DNA from: Leptasterias polaris
Lineage: Eukaryota > Echinodermata > Asteroidea > Forcipulatida > Asteriidae
Length of the DNA stretch: 64,000 nucleotides
NCBI GenBank assembly: GCA_037783415.1
Contig: JAZGTN010000028.1
Location: 3,119,001 to 3,183,000, forward strand
Direction: 5' to 3'
Shown here piece by piece: positions 12,701 through 21,765 of the stretch. The position numbers were made by a program, and so were the translations under genes. How positions within the stretch are numbered: position 1 is the first letter of the stretch; each line of letters begins with the position of its first letter. The notes beneath the pieces are model-generated. The model saw nothing but the letters and a program-made list of their open reading frames with translations. It had not been told where the DNA came from and searched no databases.

Positions 12701-13201
12701 TTCCCTTATTGTTTGCTACTTTAGATTTGTTGACATCACATAGTGATCGTATTAGATCACATATATTTCCCAAACCGTCTTGCTGCCAGTTTTCACGAAG
12801 CACTCCTCCACTTCCCATGCCAAAAGGGACCAACTTTATAGCCTAAATGTACCAAGTCTCCTCAAAAATTGAAGCACAGAACTCCCATGGTTGTGATAAC
12901 TTGTCATAATTACACAATCCATTATTTAATTGCATCACCCCAAAACGTTGTTAGTCAACATAATTTGAGGGCATTAATGAGTTTGGGGCATGAATGTTTG
13001 CCTATTTAAGTGTAGTGCACCCATCGAAGAGTTCCAGTCCGAAATTCTGACTGACCTAAAGAGTATGACCTGACTAAGCAAAATATTTAAAGAATTACAG
13101 CTTAGAAAAACTAAAGGAGAGAAAATTGGGAGTTTTTTTTGTGGGCTGCCTAAAGAGGAAACGATGACTTACATATCGTCTGGAGATGTCTGACCCGCCA
13201 T
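607..13201 (-). CDS. Anoctamin (TMEM16) family protein, N-terminal five exons
   Basis: Joining 13201-13173, 4379-4160, 2640-2425, 1487-1415 and 707-607 gives one uninterrupted 213-codon frame; the gene runs off the left edge. All junctions have AG/GT borders and matching phases (2, 0, 0, 1). Anoctamins are membrane Cl- channels or lipid scramblases; this part is the cytosolic N-terminal dimerisation region, so no transmembrane segment is expected. Recognisable pieces: RIDYVLVYPK (about residues 74-83), the usual opening of the domain; YVLIHCPFSRMCHQAE (130-145), matching the family's VKIHAPWxxLCxxAE block but with Phe for Trp; and DTFFSPALRSLL (202-213). Residues 49-62 are a Lys/Arg cluster and 84-97 are acidic. 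The start Met has a fair context and precedes a 29-nt first coding exon. Family assignment is secure from these motifs; the paralogue is not resolved. Intron 1 is 8.8 kb and full of transposons. Confidence 0.85.
708..1414 (-). other. Anoctamin intron 4
   Basis: AT-rich spacer between exons 5 and 4. I see no repeat or conserved element in it. Confidence 0.6.
1415..1487 (-). CDS. Anoctamin coding exon 4
   Basis: 73 nt, acceptor CTTCTTCAG and donor GTAGGA. Encodes AANPKTPQEGCMHKIHSLFV and then TEDE plus one base (phase 1). The exon is short and little conserved; its support is the phase fit between exons 3 and 5. Confidence 0.75.
1584..1948. mobile_element. TTAA-type MITE, family C (right end eroded)
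   Basis: Starts at a TTAA, then AAGGTATTGTACAGGATTG and the family C blocks CGCAGACAGTGTT and GTGTGATCAACCA. Relatives are at 19320-19640, 26440-26606 (reversed) and 33301-34125. Confidence 0.65.
1949..2274. mobile_element. TTAA-type MITE, family D, inside anoctamin intron 3
   Basis: Begins AGGGTGTGTACAACAT and ends at TTAA (2271-2274). The interior has GGTATAAAGATGGTCATGG and CGATTGAGCTTAAACTTTCA, as in other D copies. It preserves the unoccupied TTAA (2183-2186 area) that is hit in the nested copy near 40059. Confidence 0.7.
2425..2640 (-). CDS. Anoctamin coding exon 3
   Basis: 216 nt, phase 0 to 0, acceptor TCTTAG and donor GTAAGA. Encodes an acidic start (EDEADYEDADD), a charged helix-like stretch and the family block YVLIHCPFSRMCHQAE ending in MPLEG. 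The usual IHAPW is IHCPF here. Confidence 0.85.
3191..3326 (+). repeat. 16-bp minisatellite, forward array
   Basis: Eight full copies of GTCACTTCGTACCCAA with a few substitutions and a broken ninth. The open frames over it only reflect the absence of stops in the unit; they are not genes. Confidence 0.95.
3760..3850 (-). repeat. 16-bp minisatellite, inverted array
   Basis: Five to six diverged copies of the reverse complement of the 3191-3326 unit (GTACGAAGTGACTTGG), 434 bp away, so the two arrays form an inverted pair inside anoctamin intron 2. Confidence 0.9.
3866..4085 (+). mobile_element. tRNA-derived SINE fragment
   Basis: Contains a Pol III B-box-like GGTTTCGAACCCC, a non-tRNA body (TTCAGTCCCTACC, TTCTTCCCACATCTAAAA) and an A-rich tail with AATAAA units. 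The tRNA head is incomplete at its 5' end. Confidence 0.6.
4160..4379 (-). CDS. Anoctamin coding exon 2
   Basis: Acceptor is a pyrimidine tract ending TTTTCAG just right of 4379; donor GTAGGC at 4154-4159. Encodes an acidic/Tyr segment, then a very basic run (KKRKKKRKK), then RIDYVLVYPK, the conserved start of the anoctamin dimerisation domain. Ends in phase 0. Confidence 0.85.
4637..4831 (+). repeat. GGTCTC hexamer array, left subterminal part of the hAT-like element
   Basis: Runs of GGTCTC separated by short spacers (ACTGCAAAA, GAAGGGCT). The array starts and ends with the palindrome GGTCTCGAGACC or close variants. Long open frames here are repeat artefacts. Confidence 0.95.
5827..6003 (+). 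repeat. GGTCTC hexamer array, right subterminal part of the hAT-like element
   Basis: Same hexamer and the same spacers as the left array, in the same orientation, ending immediately before the right terminal repeat. Confidence 0.95.
6518..6921. mobile_element. TTAA-flanked MITE, family E, complete copy
   Basis: 404 bp between TTAA sites; inverted ends GTATACGTTTGGTAAT and ATTACCAAACGTATAC. A small inner hairpin GAGAAGCGTTACGG / CTGTAACGCTTCTC lies near the middle. Other copies: 11744-12105 and 40059-40450. Confidence 0.85.
8086..8157 (+). tRNA. tRNA-Pro-CGG: tRNA-Pro (anticodon CGG)
   Basis: A 72-nt cloverleaf: acceptor GGCTCGT pairs with ACGGGCC (one G-U), anticodon stem CTCGC/GCGAG with loop TTCGGGT giving anticodon CGG, T arm CCGGG-TTCAATT-CCCGG. 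Pol III A box (TGGTCTAGAGGT) and B box (GGTTCAATTCC) are intact, and TTTT about 20 nt downstream can end transcription. No intron. It delivers proline to CCG codons. It lies inside anoctamin intron 1 on the opposite strand and looks functional. Confidence 0.93.
9530..9850 (+). pseudogene. LINE-type reverse transcriptase C-terminal remnant
   Basis: Fragments such as IQQRLLRLAGHSYRNKN, then LPTDLP, then (after a frame change) RDRQEW fit the carboxyl end of non-LTR retrotransposon ORF2 proteins, which carry an RRLRxxGHxxR-like motif. Frameshifts and the missing upstream domains make it dead. The clade is uncertain. Confidence 0.5.
11053..11179. repeat. Imperfect GCT/GTT and GGT triplet tract
   Basis: Imperfect CTG/TTG triplets followed by GTGGTG runs; low-complexity DNA. 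The His-rich and Asn/Ser-rich frame on the minus strand is a by-product. Confidence 0.85.
11744..12105. mobile_element. TTAA-type MITE, family E
   Basis: Aligns with 6518-6921 (GGGTCTGTATACGTTTG start, GATATCTCAAAAACGCG interior) and ends at TTAA 12102-12105. Its left TTAA is lost. Where sister copies read GTATATACC it has TAGGCCTA. Confidence 0.75.
12106..12420. mobile_element. TTAA-type MITE, family D, reversed and diverged
   Basis: Contains CCACCATGACCACCAT and ends CCAATGTTGTACACACCCT, the reversed D terminus; directly abuts the family E copy. Confidence 0.65.
12581..12643. repeat. Palindrome of two tRNA 3' halves
   Basis: Arms 12581-12607 and 12617-12643 are inverted repeats with 24 of 27 matches around a 9-nt loop. 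Each arm carries a B-box-like GGTTCAAGTCC or GGTTTAAGTCC. The right arm and what follows resemble the T-arm end of the tRNA-like SINE at 61600-61672. Confidence 0.75.
13173..13201 (-). CDS. Anoctamin coding exon 1
   Basis: 29 nt encoding MAGQTSPDD plus two bases of the next codon, followed by a strong GTAAGT donor (13167-13172). Phase 2 is exactly what the acceptor at 4380-4381 needs, because that exon opens with one base before an in-frame CAA CCA ACA ATG. The link across 8.8 kb is an inference from phase and splice sites. If it is wrong, translation would start at the ATG at 4367-4369. Confidence 0.6.
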
Positions 13202-14290
13202 GCCAACTTGTCATAATCCTAAGATTTACGATCTTGGCTCTTGTGCAGTGTTTGTTGGCGGTCACAAGAAAGGAAAAGACGCAAATGATGATAGGCTGCT
13301 CAATGAACGTCCACATGGCTTCACAAATCGAGTCTGTTTTTGTTTTTCTGTTTTGCCTTAAAATCTGCAGAAAAACACACAACAACAAAAACCATTTATG
13401 TTATTAATTGTCATGTTTACTTACAATTGTGTTGAATATTTGAGCAATCAAGTTGAATTTACCGCTGAAAGTCGACTTATTGTTGACATTGGAATTGAAA
13501 CTTCATTGTCTAGACAGTTGAAACAAACACAGACAAACGAAAACCCAATCTTAAAAACTTAATTTTTAGTTGCTGGTTACTTTCATGACAGGTGGAGAGA
13601 ACAAATATTGATGTAGTTTGAAATCATTTTAGGAAGTAGGCCTATACCTTAGACAGAACTGAGAAATGTATCTCTGCCATTAACAAACCAGAAAATTATC
13701 AAACCTTGCACTGCCCGAAGAAACATGTGGTATTCAAGATCATGCTCAGATCAGGAAAAACCTAGATCTCAACTTTTCTGGATGAAGTAACAAAATAAAT
13801 CACTTTATTTTTAACTCGACAACCTGTTAACATAAAGCTCAAAAGTAGCTCCGTATGTTGCCAAACCCACAGGCCACCTTTTTCTCGGCCAAAACATCTC
13901 AACTCATAGCCCGGAGGCAAGGAGCTTGTGGCCAGTATAGCCTCGGGGTACGGGTATAAGAGAAACCCGCTGTATCCCTTCCTCGATGCTGTAGCTAATG
14001 GAAGCTTACAGATTTATGATAAAAATGATCCTCAATGATTGCTAGTTGAAGAAACCCACAACCAATCACGTCCGGGCTACAGGATTTCCAACAAGGTTAT
14101 CCACGTATTACATTATTCCCCTTCAAAATGTCTGACACTTGACAGTCTTTCAGATGACAGACGTGGCACTCAGAATCCCGGCTTCTAAACGGTCATGCAG
14201 GACATTTGGGTGCTTGGTGTTAATGGCGGTCTCATGAATACATTATCGAGACTTGTAATAACATTAAATTCACGTCTCGTTAAGTTTGCG
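13202..14290. other. Region upstream of anoctamin
   Basis: Would hold the anoctamin 5' UTR and promoter on the minus strand. I see no TATA box or other clear core promoter in it. No repeat recognised. Confidence 0.35.
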
Positions 14291-14295
14291 GATTT

Positions 14296-14532
14296 GGCAC
14301 AAGTCGTATTAGTCGTGAACATTGGCGTCAATATTCACGACTTGCGCACAAGTAGTGAATTTTGTCGTGAATGCTGGCGTAATTATTCTAGACCTTCTGC
14401 ACCTGGGGCACACGTCCTGAATTTTATCAGAAATGCTGGCGTCAATGTTCACGACTTGCGCAAAAGTCGTGAATTTTGTTGTGAACATTGGCGTATATGT
14501 TCACGACTTGTGCACCTGTGGGGCACAAGTCG
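14296..14532. repeat. Degenerate palindromic array around TTCACGACTTG
   Basis: Alternating forward and reverse copies of AAGTCGTGAA separated by TTGGCGTC and GGGGCACA spacers. Related in layout to 21766-21935, where the core is ATATTCACG. Confidence 0.7.
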
Positions 14533-14596
14533 CGATAGCAAGAAAGAAACAAATGTTCGTTACACGACTTATCATTAATTACGGTATGAGATAACG

Positions 14597-14923
14597 TTAA
14601 AGGGTGTGTACAACATTAGTAAGATTGAAAATATAAATGTCCACAGATTTACACATAACTTGCATGGTATAAAGATGGTCATGGTGGAAAACTTCCCATA
14701 GGTTTTTAGGAAATTAGTAAAACAATAGTCTTTATCATGCAGGATAAAATCCGATGTTTGAAAACAAGTTAACACTTTTAATGGTGTTTTTCACTGTTTT
14801 CTCGACTCCGAAGATCGATTGAGCTGAAACTTTCACAGGTTTGTTATTTCATTTATATGTTGGGTCACATCAAGTGTGGATACAGGTCTTTGGCAATTAC
14901 CAATAGTTGTACACACCCTTTAA
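14597..14923. mobile_element. TTAA-flanked MITE, family D, complete copy
   Basis: 327 bp; TTAAAGGGTGTGTACAAC at the left and GTTGTACACACCCTTTAA at the right form a perfect 18-bp inverted repeat including the TTAA. Confidence 0.9.
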
Positions 14924-14937
14924 GTAGACCTTACGCA

Positions 14938-15090
14938 CATGACGTCATTCGAGTAGAGCGCCCTCGGTCAGAGGTCACAAGAGAAGGCTGCTCATTGACC
15001 CATACTGTGCACCTCAGCGTACAAATCTGTGCGTTTTTCATAGTTTCATCATCGTTTTACATCAAAGATGGCGGCGTGATGACGTCAATA
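14938..15090. promoter_or_regulatory. Segment with two CRE sites and a YY1 motif
   Basis: TGACGTCA appears at 14940-14947 and again near 15080-15087, and AAAGATGGCGGC, the YY1 consensus, at 15065-15076. No transcript can be assigned; it could be an old transposon promoter beside the composite element. Confidence 0.35.
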
Positions 15091-15540
15091 TCGTCCACGC
15101 TTTATTTGTGGACTTTTTCTGCTGAGCAAATGTGTACCTATGGTGGCCCTGAAGGGACATCAAACATATATATTTACGTGAATATTTAGTGGCCTGACGT
15201 TTCGACCCTAGCAGAGTCTTTCTCGAAGGCTGAATGACAAAACAACACACATACAAGCATGGATACAGGAGTTACAAGAGCAGAAACACATGAATAGAGA
15301 GAGTGGAGAGAGAAAAGCAGAAAGCATACAGAGAGGGCAGGGGGTAAGCAGATTATCAAGACAAAGGGGGGGGGGGGGGGTTATGAAGGGAAGGGGATAG
15401 CTTGACCACAAAAAGTTGGAAACACAAGGACAAAATGGAAGGTTGGAAGAATGGTAAATAATTAGTTAATACAATGTAGGGCTGCCTAAAAAAGTGGATA
15501 TCTGTGTCTGGGAAAAGGAGAAGGCAAAGACAAAAGGTTA

Positions 15541-15981
15541 TTAGTCATTTCCTTCTTGGATGTTCAAACCATGGGGCTGAGTGGTCTTTATGCGCCTTAT
15601 CCAAAGTTTTTCCCTACTCAGACGGACAGTCTCTCTGCAGTTACCTAGTGCCTCAATGCCCTGTAAATTCATGTCAGAAATGGAGTGGTTAGGAAGATTG
15701 AAGTGGTGTCCTACAGGTGTATCCAGCTTTTGGGTGTTGACTGTGGATCTGTGGCCATAGAAACGCCTCTTGAGTGTAGTTCTTGTTTCACCTATATATT
15801 GAACACCACAGACTCTGCAAGATATTAGATAGATTAGATTAGTGGTGGTGCAGGTGACATGACCCCTTGTCTTATGGGTGGTACCACCAGTATGGCTGGT
15901 AAAAGAGTCTGATTCCCTGATGTGTTGTCTACAAACGATGCATTTTGATGTGTTGGAACACCTAAAAGTACCCTGTGACAA
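15541..15981 (-). pseudogene. Penelope-like GIY-YIG endonuclease domain
   Basis: About 146 codons open. CIVCRQH with later His/Cys residues is the Zn-finger-like linker of Penelope elements; IYLISC and VQYIGET give the GIY-YIG signature, followed by the RxxHR-like KRRFYGHR and REKLWIRRI near the end. In active elements it nicks target DNA. Here it is cut off from the reverse transcriptase by the homopolymer-run frameshift at 16006-16033. Confidence 0.85.
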
Positions 15982-16005
15982 AGGGGGATTAACATCATCA
16001 TTAAT

Positions 16006-16036
<31 letters not shown>

Positions 16037-16298
16037 TCTGCCCGGACGATGATATCCCTGAGACTGGGTGGGCGTCGGTAGGCAACTATGGGTTCTTCCT
16101 GTACAGCACGTTGAAGCCGATCTGATGTGTGAAGAATATGATGGTTAGAACTGGTTATTTTACGAATGGGAGGAAGTGAGGGGTGAAAAGTAACAACAAA
16201 AGGAACTTTCCCTTTGGAACTCCGTTGTTGCTTGGGTCCTTTGGAGAGTACAGACTCCCTAGAACGAGCCTTGACTTTCTGGATCGCTCGATGGACTG

Positions 16299-16985
16299 CT
16301 AGGGAGCTATGACCCCTGGAAACAAGGTGTTTCTTAAGTTCCTGTAAGTGGTGGAAAAAATCAAATCATTAGAACAGATTCGACGGGCCTGACTGTAGGC
16401 TATGCTGGTTTTGCAGTGTCTGGGGTGACAGCTGGTTGAGTGGAGGTATTGATGTTTATCTGTGGGTTTAACAAAGAGATCTGTGGTTAATCCATCATCC
16501 GTCTTTATGACCTTGACATCCAGAAAGTGGGTGTCCTTGGTCGAGTATTCATTAGTGAATTTGATGGTCCTGTGGAAGGAATTAATGTGGTTAATGAATG
16601 TTATGAGGCTTTCTTCATCACTAGTCCAGATGAAAAAGATGTCATCGATATAGCGCCACCAGACCCAGGGACGGCAAGGGGCAGATGCCAACATGCGCTG
16701 TTCAAGTTGACTCATAAAAAGGCAGGCCATTGAAGGTGCCATACGTGTACCCATTGCAGTGCCATGTACCTGTAGGAAATTCTTACCCAAGAAAGAAAAG
16801 TTGTTTTTTGTTAGAACATGTTGCATGAGGGATACAATGTCAGATATGGGCGGTGACACGTGACCACTCTTAAACAGGGCTGAGGAGCAGGCAGCAATCC
16901 CTTCATCTTGGGGGATGTTGGTGTACAAAGAGGACACATCAAAAGTACCGATGATAGCTGTGCTGGGGACCTGCTTCTGAATACC
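16299..16985 (-). pseudogene. Penelope-like reverse transcriptase domain (partial)
   Basis: Copies element RNA into DNA at the target nick in intact elements. Visible motifs: TFDVSSLYTNIP (motif A Asp), GTAMGTRMAPSMACLFM (motif B) and WWRYIDDIFFIW (catalytic YIDD, motif C), followed by THFLDVKV. The N-terminal fingers are missing because the copy is truncated at about 16985. A stop at 16299 separates it from the endonuclease frame, so the original single ORF is broken. Confidence 0.85.
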
Positions 16986-17012
16986 TGAGACTCACCACCT
17001 ATGGACCCTGAG

Positions 17013-17519
17013 CCTGTTGTTACTTTTCACCCCTCACTTCCTCCCATTCGTAAAATAACCAGTTCTAACCATCATATTCTTCACACATCAGATCGGCTTC
17101 AACGTGCTGTACAGGAAGAACCCATAGTTGCCTACCGACGCCCACCCAGTCTCAGGGATCTCATCGTCCGGGCAGAAGTCCCCCCCCCCCCCCCCCCCCC
17201 CCCATTAATGATGATGTTAATCCCCTTTGTCACAGGGTACTTTTAGGTTTTCCAACACATCAAAATGCATCGTTTGTAGACAACACATCAGGGAATCAGA
17301 CTCTTTTACCAGCCATACTGGTGGTACCACCCATAAGACAAGGGGTCATGTCACCTGCACCACCACTAATCTAATCTTAATCTATCTAATATCTTGCAGA
17401 GTCTGTGGTGTTCAATATATAGGTGAAACAAGAACTACACTCAAGAGGCGTTTCTATGGCCACAGATCCACAGTCAACACCCAAAAGCTGGATACACCTG
17501 TAGGACACCACTTCAATCT
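17013..17519 (+). pseudogene. Penelope-like copy 2, 5' portion
   Basis: Plus-strand copy of linker plus the first part of the endonuclease (SQGTFRFSNTSKCIVCRQH), nearly identical to the reverse complement of 15700-16190. It starts at VVTFHPSLPPIRK and stops inside VGHHFNL, where the Helitron-like element enters. A duplicated LI unit sits before YLISC. Confidence 0.85.
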
Positions 17520-20500
17520 ATCTATATATCTATATATCTATATCTATCTATCTATATACTAATATTCTATCTTCTATCTTCTATCTTCTATCTTCTATCT
17601 TCTATCTTCTATATACTAATGCGAGTAAGGTGTCTGTTTGTGTAAGAAAAACTCCCAGGTGCCTATATGGATCGGGCTGCAAATTTTCAGAAGGCCCCTT
17701 TTCGGTCCGGTGATCATACTAAGGGGGTACGATTTTTTTATTTCCTTCGTATTTCAAAAATTGATTTATTTCACATAATTTTATCGAAAGAGGATGAACG
17801 AACGCAAGGTACGAAAGCGCGGCTGATGAAATACGAAAACATGCGCAACAAAAACAACGTTCACGTGCGGCACGAATCACGTGCGGCACCAAAACCTGGC
17901 CACCTGCGAACCCGGCCGCTTTAGTGGTAAGTAGATTTCTTGACAATTAACGTAGTATAAAAACCCCTTTCCACCTCAATTTAACCACTCAAAGACATTT
18001 AAATTTTCACCTGAAGTGTACTTAGGTTTTGACAATTTTCGATGAACAAATTCATACTTTTGGTGAACCTGACTGATTCGAGCAGAGCAGGAAGGAAACA
18101 TTTGAGGTCGATTATACGTTACGTTCGTTAGACGAAGGATGATCGGTGCCATTGATGCCACATTCACTTCTGCCCATTATTAAAACCGTTGTCGGGTTTT
18201 TTCGCCCTGGGAAATTCAGGAAAAAATCTGAAATGTCGCCGCTGCGTGGCACTCATTATTGCGTAATGTCGTAACAATACTTTAGTAATATAAGGGCCAA
18301 AACATTCCTTGTGAATACAATAATGTGGCTGCTTTTTATTCGTTATGTCTTGGTGGTATGTTCATGCTGAATTGTTTCATTACACCAAGTCTCTTGCAAA
18401 GGACAAAACTTAGTATTTGTTAGTCAAGAGTTAGTAAAACATTTCCTTCATCAAAAATGCACGAAGCACTTTGTGCACTAATGAAGTTCACTAACCATTT
18501 GTTCTTGCTTCATACATGATGTATTGTATGATGATCATACCCAAAGTGATTTAGCCATCGTTTTCCTTTTTATTTTAGGGTATTATGTGTCATACAAATC
18601 TTTTTATTTTAACTTGCACTTTGTTTTATTGCATTGAGTTGTCCCAACTGGGTCGCTATACTCGTTTTTTTATATATTTTTTTTATTTTGATATGCACAG
18701 ATGCAAAATTTTAGTATTTAAATAGCTTGACCGTTTACGTTCAGGTCCAGACATTTCTGTTGACAGTAAGCCTGGTTATTTCAATAAACTGATATTTTGA
18801 GTCCCCTTTTAGTAACTGATTGGATCTGGTTGAACAAGAAAAAGTAATTTGGCATTATTAAAATATGACGTTTTGGTTCTTTTTTTTTTACCTCACATTT
18901 CAGGCCGAGCACTCTCTGTGACCTACCGTTGTTTCAAGTCAAATTTTTGGAGGATTCCAATTACATCAGGAGATACAGTGACTGGTATCTTGCGGTATCT
19001 TCCTGATGTTGTAACCCGGCCAGATTTCTGTGGGTTGTGTATAAATGGTGTCCCGTAAGAATGCTGCAACCAGAGATGCGATCTATCTGTCACTTCGCTA
19101 AACGTGGATGGATTCGACGTTCTTGTGAAAATACTGTGACAGTTTTGTTTTTGCTGTTTTCTCAGCATATAGACACTGTATTCAGCTTGAACTTTCACTT
19201 GTGACTTCATTGTATCTTTCCATATAATTTTGCCTATAAATAAGCCTTTCATAGACAAAAATCAATCTATGACCCTACCTCTTAGGTAATTTATTACTAA
19301 TGTTGTAACAAAGTACTGTTAGTTGTGAATGTTAGTTGGTGTTATGGAGGATTGGTACAGCCGACAAAAATAGTCGTAGACATGATTGATGTTTTGTGTG
19401 ATCAACTGACTTGAAATAACAAATCTGTGTTATTTTTTGCTCAACCCCTTGTGTGAGTCAGGAGAAAAATAGTGCAAAATCTGGCCCAGATTTCAACACG
19501 TGAATACATTGTCATTATTTTGGGTTCTAACAACCGAAATCAGCTGAAGTACGTTTGTTTTAAGGTTTTCAGATACAGTTTTCTTGATTATGAATTTATA
19601 TTTCACAGAAAAAAGGTTCAAGTGTGAACTTCATAAAGTTTTCAGTTCTGTATAATAACTTTAAGATATTAAAAGAAAACGCAATGTTCATTGTGGATTT
19701 AATATAAAGAAAAATGTGTGCAAGAAATTCATGCAGCTGAAAGAAGAAACTTAGATTTAAATAAATGTTTCCGTAAAACAAGAAAATCAAATATGAAAGA
19801 GTTGTCATTTTGGTGGTAAACAGTTATTAAAATTAATTATCTGACCATAGGTTCCCTCAGTAGAAGTGTAAAATATAGTGATCTACTTATGCAGGTAGAA
19901 TGCTTATACCTTCGGAGGAATGGAATAATGCTTTAAAAATATTTGTTTATTATTATTAATTTTTTGTTATAATTGGCGCTAGGACTGCTTGCCAAAGTGA
20001 AAAGTTTGTAAGACCAAAAAATGTACCAATGTTGGTTTTTCCCTCTCAGTAATTAGATGAATGTTTTTCAAACAAAACAAACAAAACTTTTTCAACAACG
20101 ATGAAATAATTTACTAGCAATAACTCGTGTACATAGTGTTCTCACGAGATATAGGCACCTCAATGTTTACCCAACACCGCATTCAGTTTTGTGAAAGTCA
20201 GGAGCCATACATGACTATTTTGCCTATAGCGTTTCCTTACGCAGCAGTTGATTGGTTACATAGGCCAGATACAATCAGTTCACGGTTTGACCAATAAAGT
20301 TAGGGCCCTCATTTTACATTTCGATTCTGAACGGTAACGCTGACGAAGACGGATTCTTTAAGTGTTCTTGACTGTTTCGAGAATCCTTAGGAAATAAAGA
20401 ATACAGCGAAAGACTAGTTCAATAGTGTAGCTAACATCCCATTAATAGTAAAATTCTTCTGCCCAATTCCGTTAACTATTAGGCAAATTACTTTTCTGGA

Positions 20501-21181
20501 GACCCTTATGAAGCACACGGATGCTTATGTTTTTGCCTCATATTTCTTTATTTTGAACACAGACAATTTTGTCATAATTTTTGAAGGTAAAACGAAGCAT
20601 TAGGCTATTGCTTCGTTATATGATGTTTTTGTTTTGATAAAATTGTTAATTTTCCCAAAATGAATTTTAAAAAACGTATCCTCCGAGCTCATTGTTTATG
20701 TACAACCATGACGGTCATCGCAGCAAATGAAAGGAGGCACTTTCTTACCTGGGGCATTGACTGGTAAAAACTATCAAATACCTGTACAAAATACTTCAAA
20801 TTCGCCTTAAATACACCAGGGATGCGTACGGTTCATAAAAAGGTTTGATTGTGTTTGTTACTATTTTGAGCAAAGCAGTATTTTTCGGTCAAAATCTGGG
20901 CTGCACTTTCATCCATCCAACGTGTTTGACAGACTAAAGAGTCACACACTTACAATTTACAAAAACCAGTGTACAGATGTAACATGGTTTGGAGTTGGAC
21001 AGTCCGTCCATATTACCTCCCCGGGGTATCGGAAAATCCAGGATATATTCATTTTCCCATAAACTTCTCTCTATTTTGTTTTTAATCTATTTTTTTTCCT
21101 GCATTCAAAACACGAAAACTTACTGAAACAGGGAACTAACAGCCTCGCGAAAGGCCGCCGAAGGCGGCCTTTTCGCGATCT
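17520..21181 (+). mobile_element. Helitron-like (Helentron-type) non-autonomous insertion
   Basis: 3662 bp inserted between two T residues of CAATCTTCC; the uninterrupted sequence is present in copy 1 at about 15690-15705. There is no target duplication. The 5' end is a TATC-rich tract then AATGCGAGTAAGGTGTCTGT, reminiscent of Helentrons; the 3' end has a strong hairpin (21145-21178) three bases from the junction. No Rep/helicase gene is visible. The interior carries older TTAA elements at 18920-19290 (family B) and 19320-19640 (family C); in the rest of 17940-21140 I recognise nothing. Confidence 0.6.
21145..21178 (+). repeat. Terminal hairpin of the Helitron-like element
   Basis: TCGCGAAAGGCCGCC and GGCGGCCTTTTCGCGA pair around GAA, with one bulged T. 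Helitron-like elements end in such a hairpin, which is thought to mark the transposition terminus. Confidence 0.75.
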
Positions 21182-21695
21182 TCCTAATCACTCCATTTCT
21201 GACATGAATTTACAGGGCATTGAGGCACAATAGGTAACTGCAGAGAGACTGTCCGTCTGAGTAGGGAAAAAACTTTGGATAAGGCGCATAAAGACCACTC
21301 AGCCCCATGGTTTGAACATCCAAGAAGGAAATGACTAATAACCTTTTGTCTTTGCCTTCTCCTTTTCCCACACAGATATCTACTTTTTTAGGCAGCCCTA
21401 CATTGTATTAACTAATTATTTACCATTCTTCCAACCTTCCATTTTGTCCTTTGTGTTTCCAACTTTTTGTGGTCAAGCTATCCCCTTCCCTTCATAACCC
21501 CCTCCCCCTTGTCTTGATAATCTGCTTACCCCCTGCCCTCTCTGCTGTATGCTTTCTGCTTTTCTCTCTCCACTCTCTCTATTCATTCTATTTCCACTTG
21601 ACTGCTCTTGTAACTCCTGTATCCATGCTTGTATGTGTGTTGTTTTGTCATTTAGCCTCCGAGAAAGACTCTGCTAGGGTCGAAACGTCAGGCTA
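21182..21695 (+). mobile_element. Penelope-like copy 2, 3' portion
   Basis: Continues copy 2 exactly where it broke off at 17519: end of the endonuclease frame, then 3' UTR matching 15190-15690 reversed. Ends TCGAAACGTCAGGC. Confidence 0.85.
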
Positions 21696-21765
21696 CTAAC
21701 TTATTTTTTGCATTTATACCTCAGGTCCTTTTGGTTGGTAAGCAGTTTGCAACAGCTAATTCTAT

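Larger units (their letters stand above)
4380..13172 (-). other. Anoctamin intron 1
   Basis: 8.8 kb. It holds the hAT-like element, TTAA elements, a tRNA-Pro gene, a LINE remnant, triplet repeats and the tRNA-half palindrome listed separately. In 6925-8085, 8160-9490 and 9850-11050 I recognise nothing firm beyond short AT-rich or GA-rich tracts and GC-rich patches at 8600-8770 and 10370-10500. Confidence 0.6.
15190..16985 (-). mobile_element. Penelope-like retroelement, copy 1 (5' truncated)
   Basis: Reads from the minus strand: reverse transcriptase part, proline/poly-C linker, GIY-YIG endonuclease, then about 350 bp of 3' UTR ending near CGAAACGTCAGGCC. Truncated just upstream of reverse transcriptase motif A and frameshifted in the linker, so it is inactive. 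Confidence 0.85.

Noticed and set aside
13255..13360. Plus-strand candidate exon after CTCTTGTGCAG (FVGGHKKGKDAND)
   Set aside because: It lies opposite the inferred anoctamin 5' region, has no family match and no partner exons.
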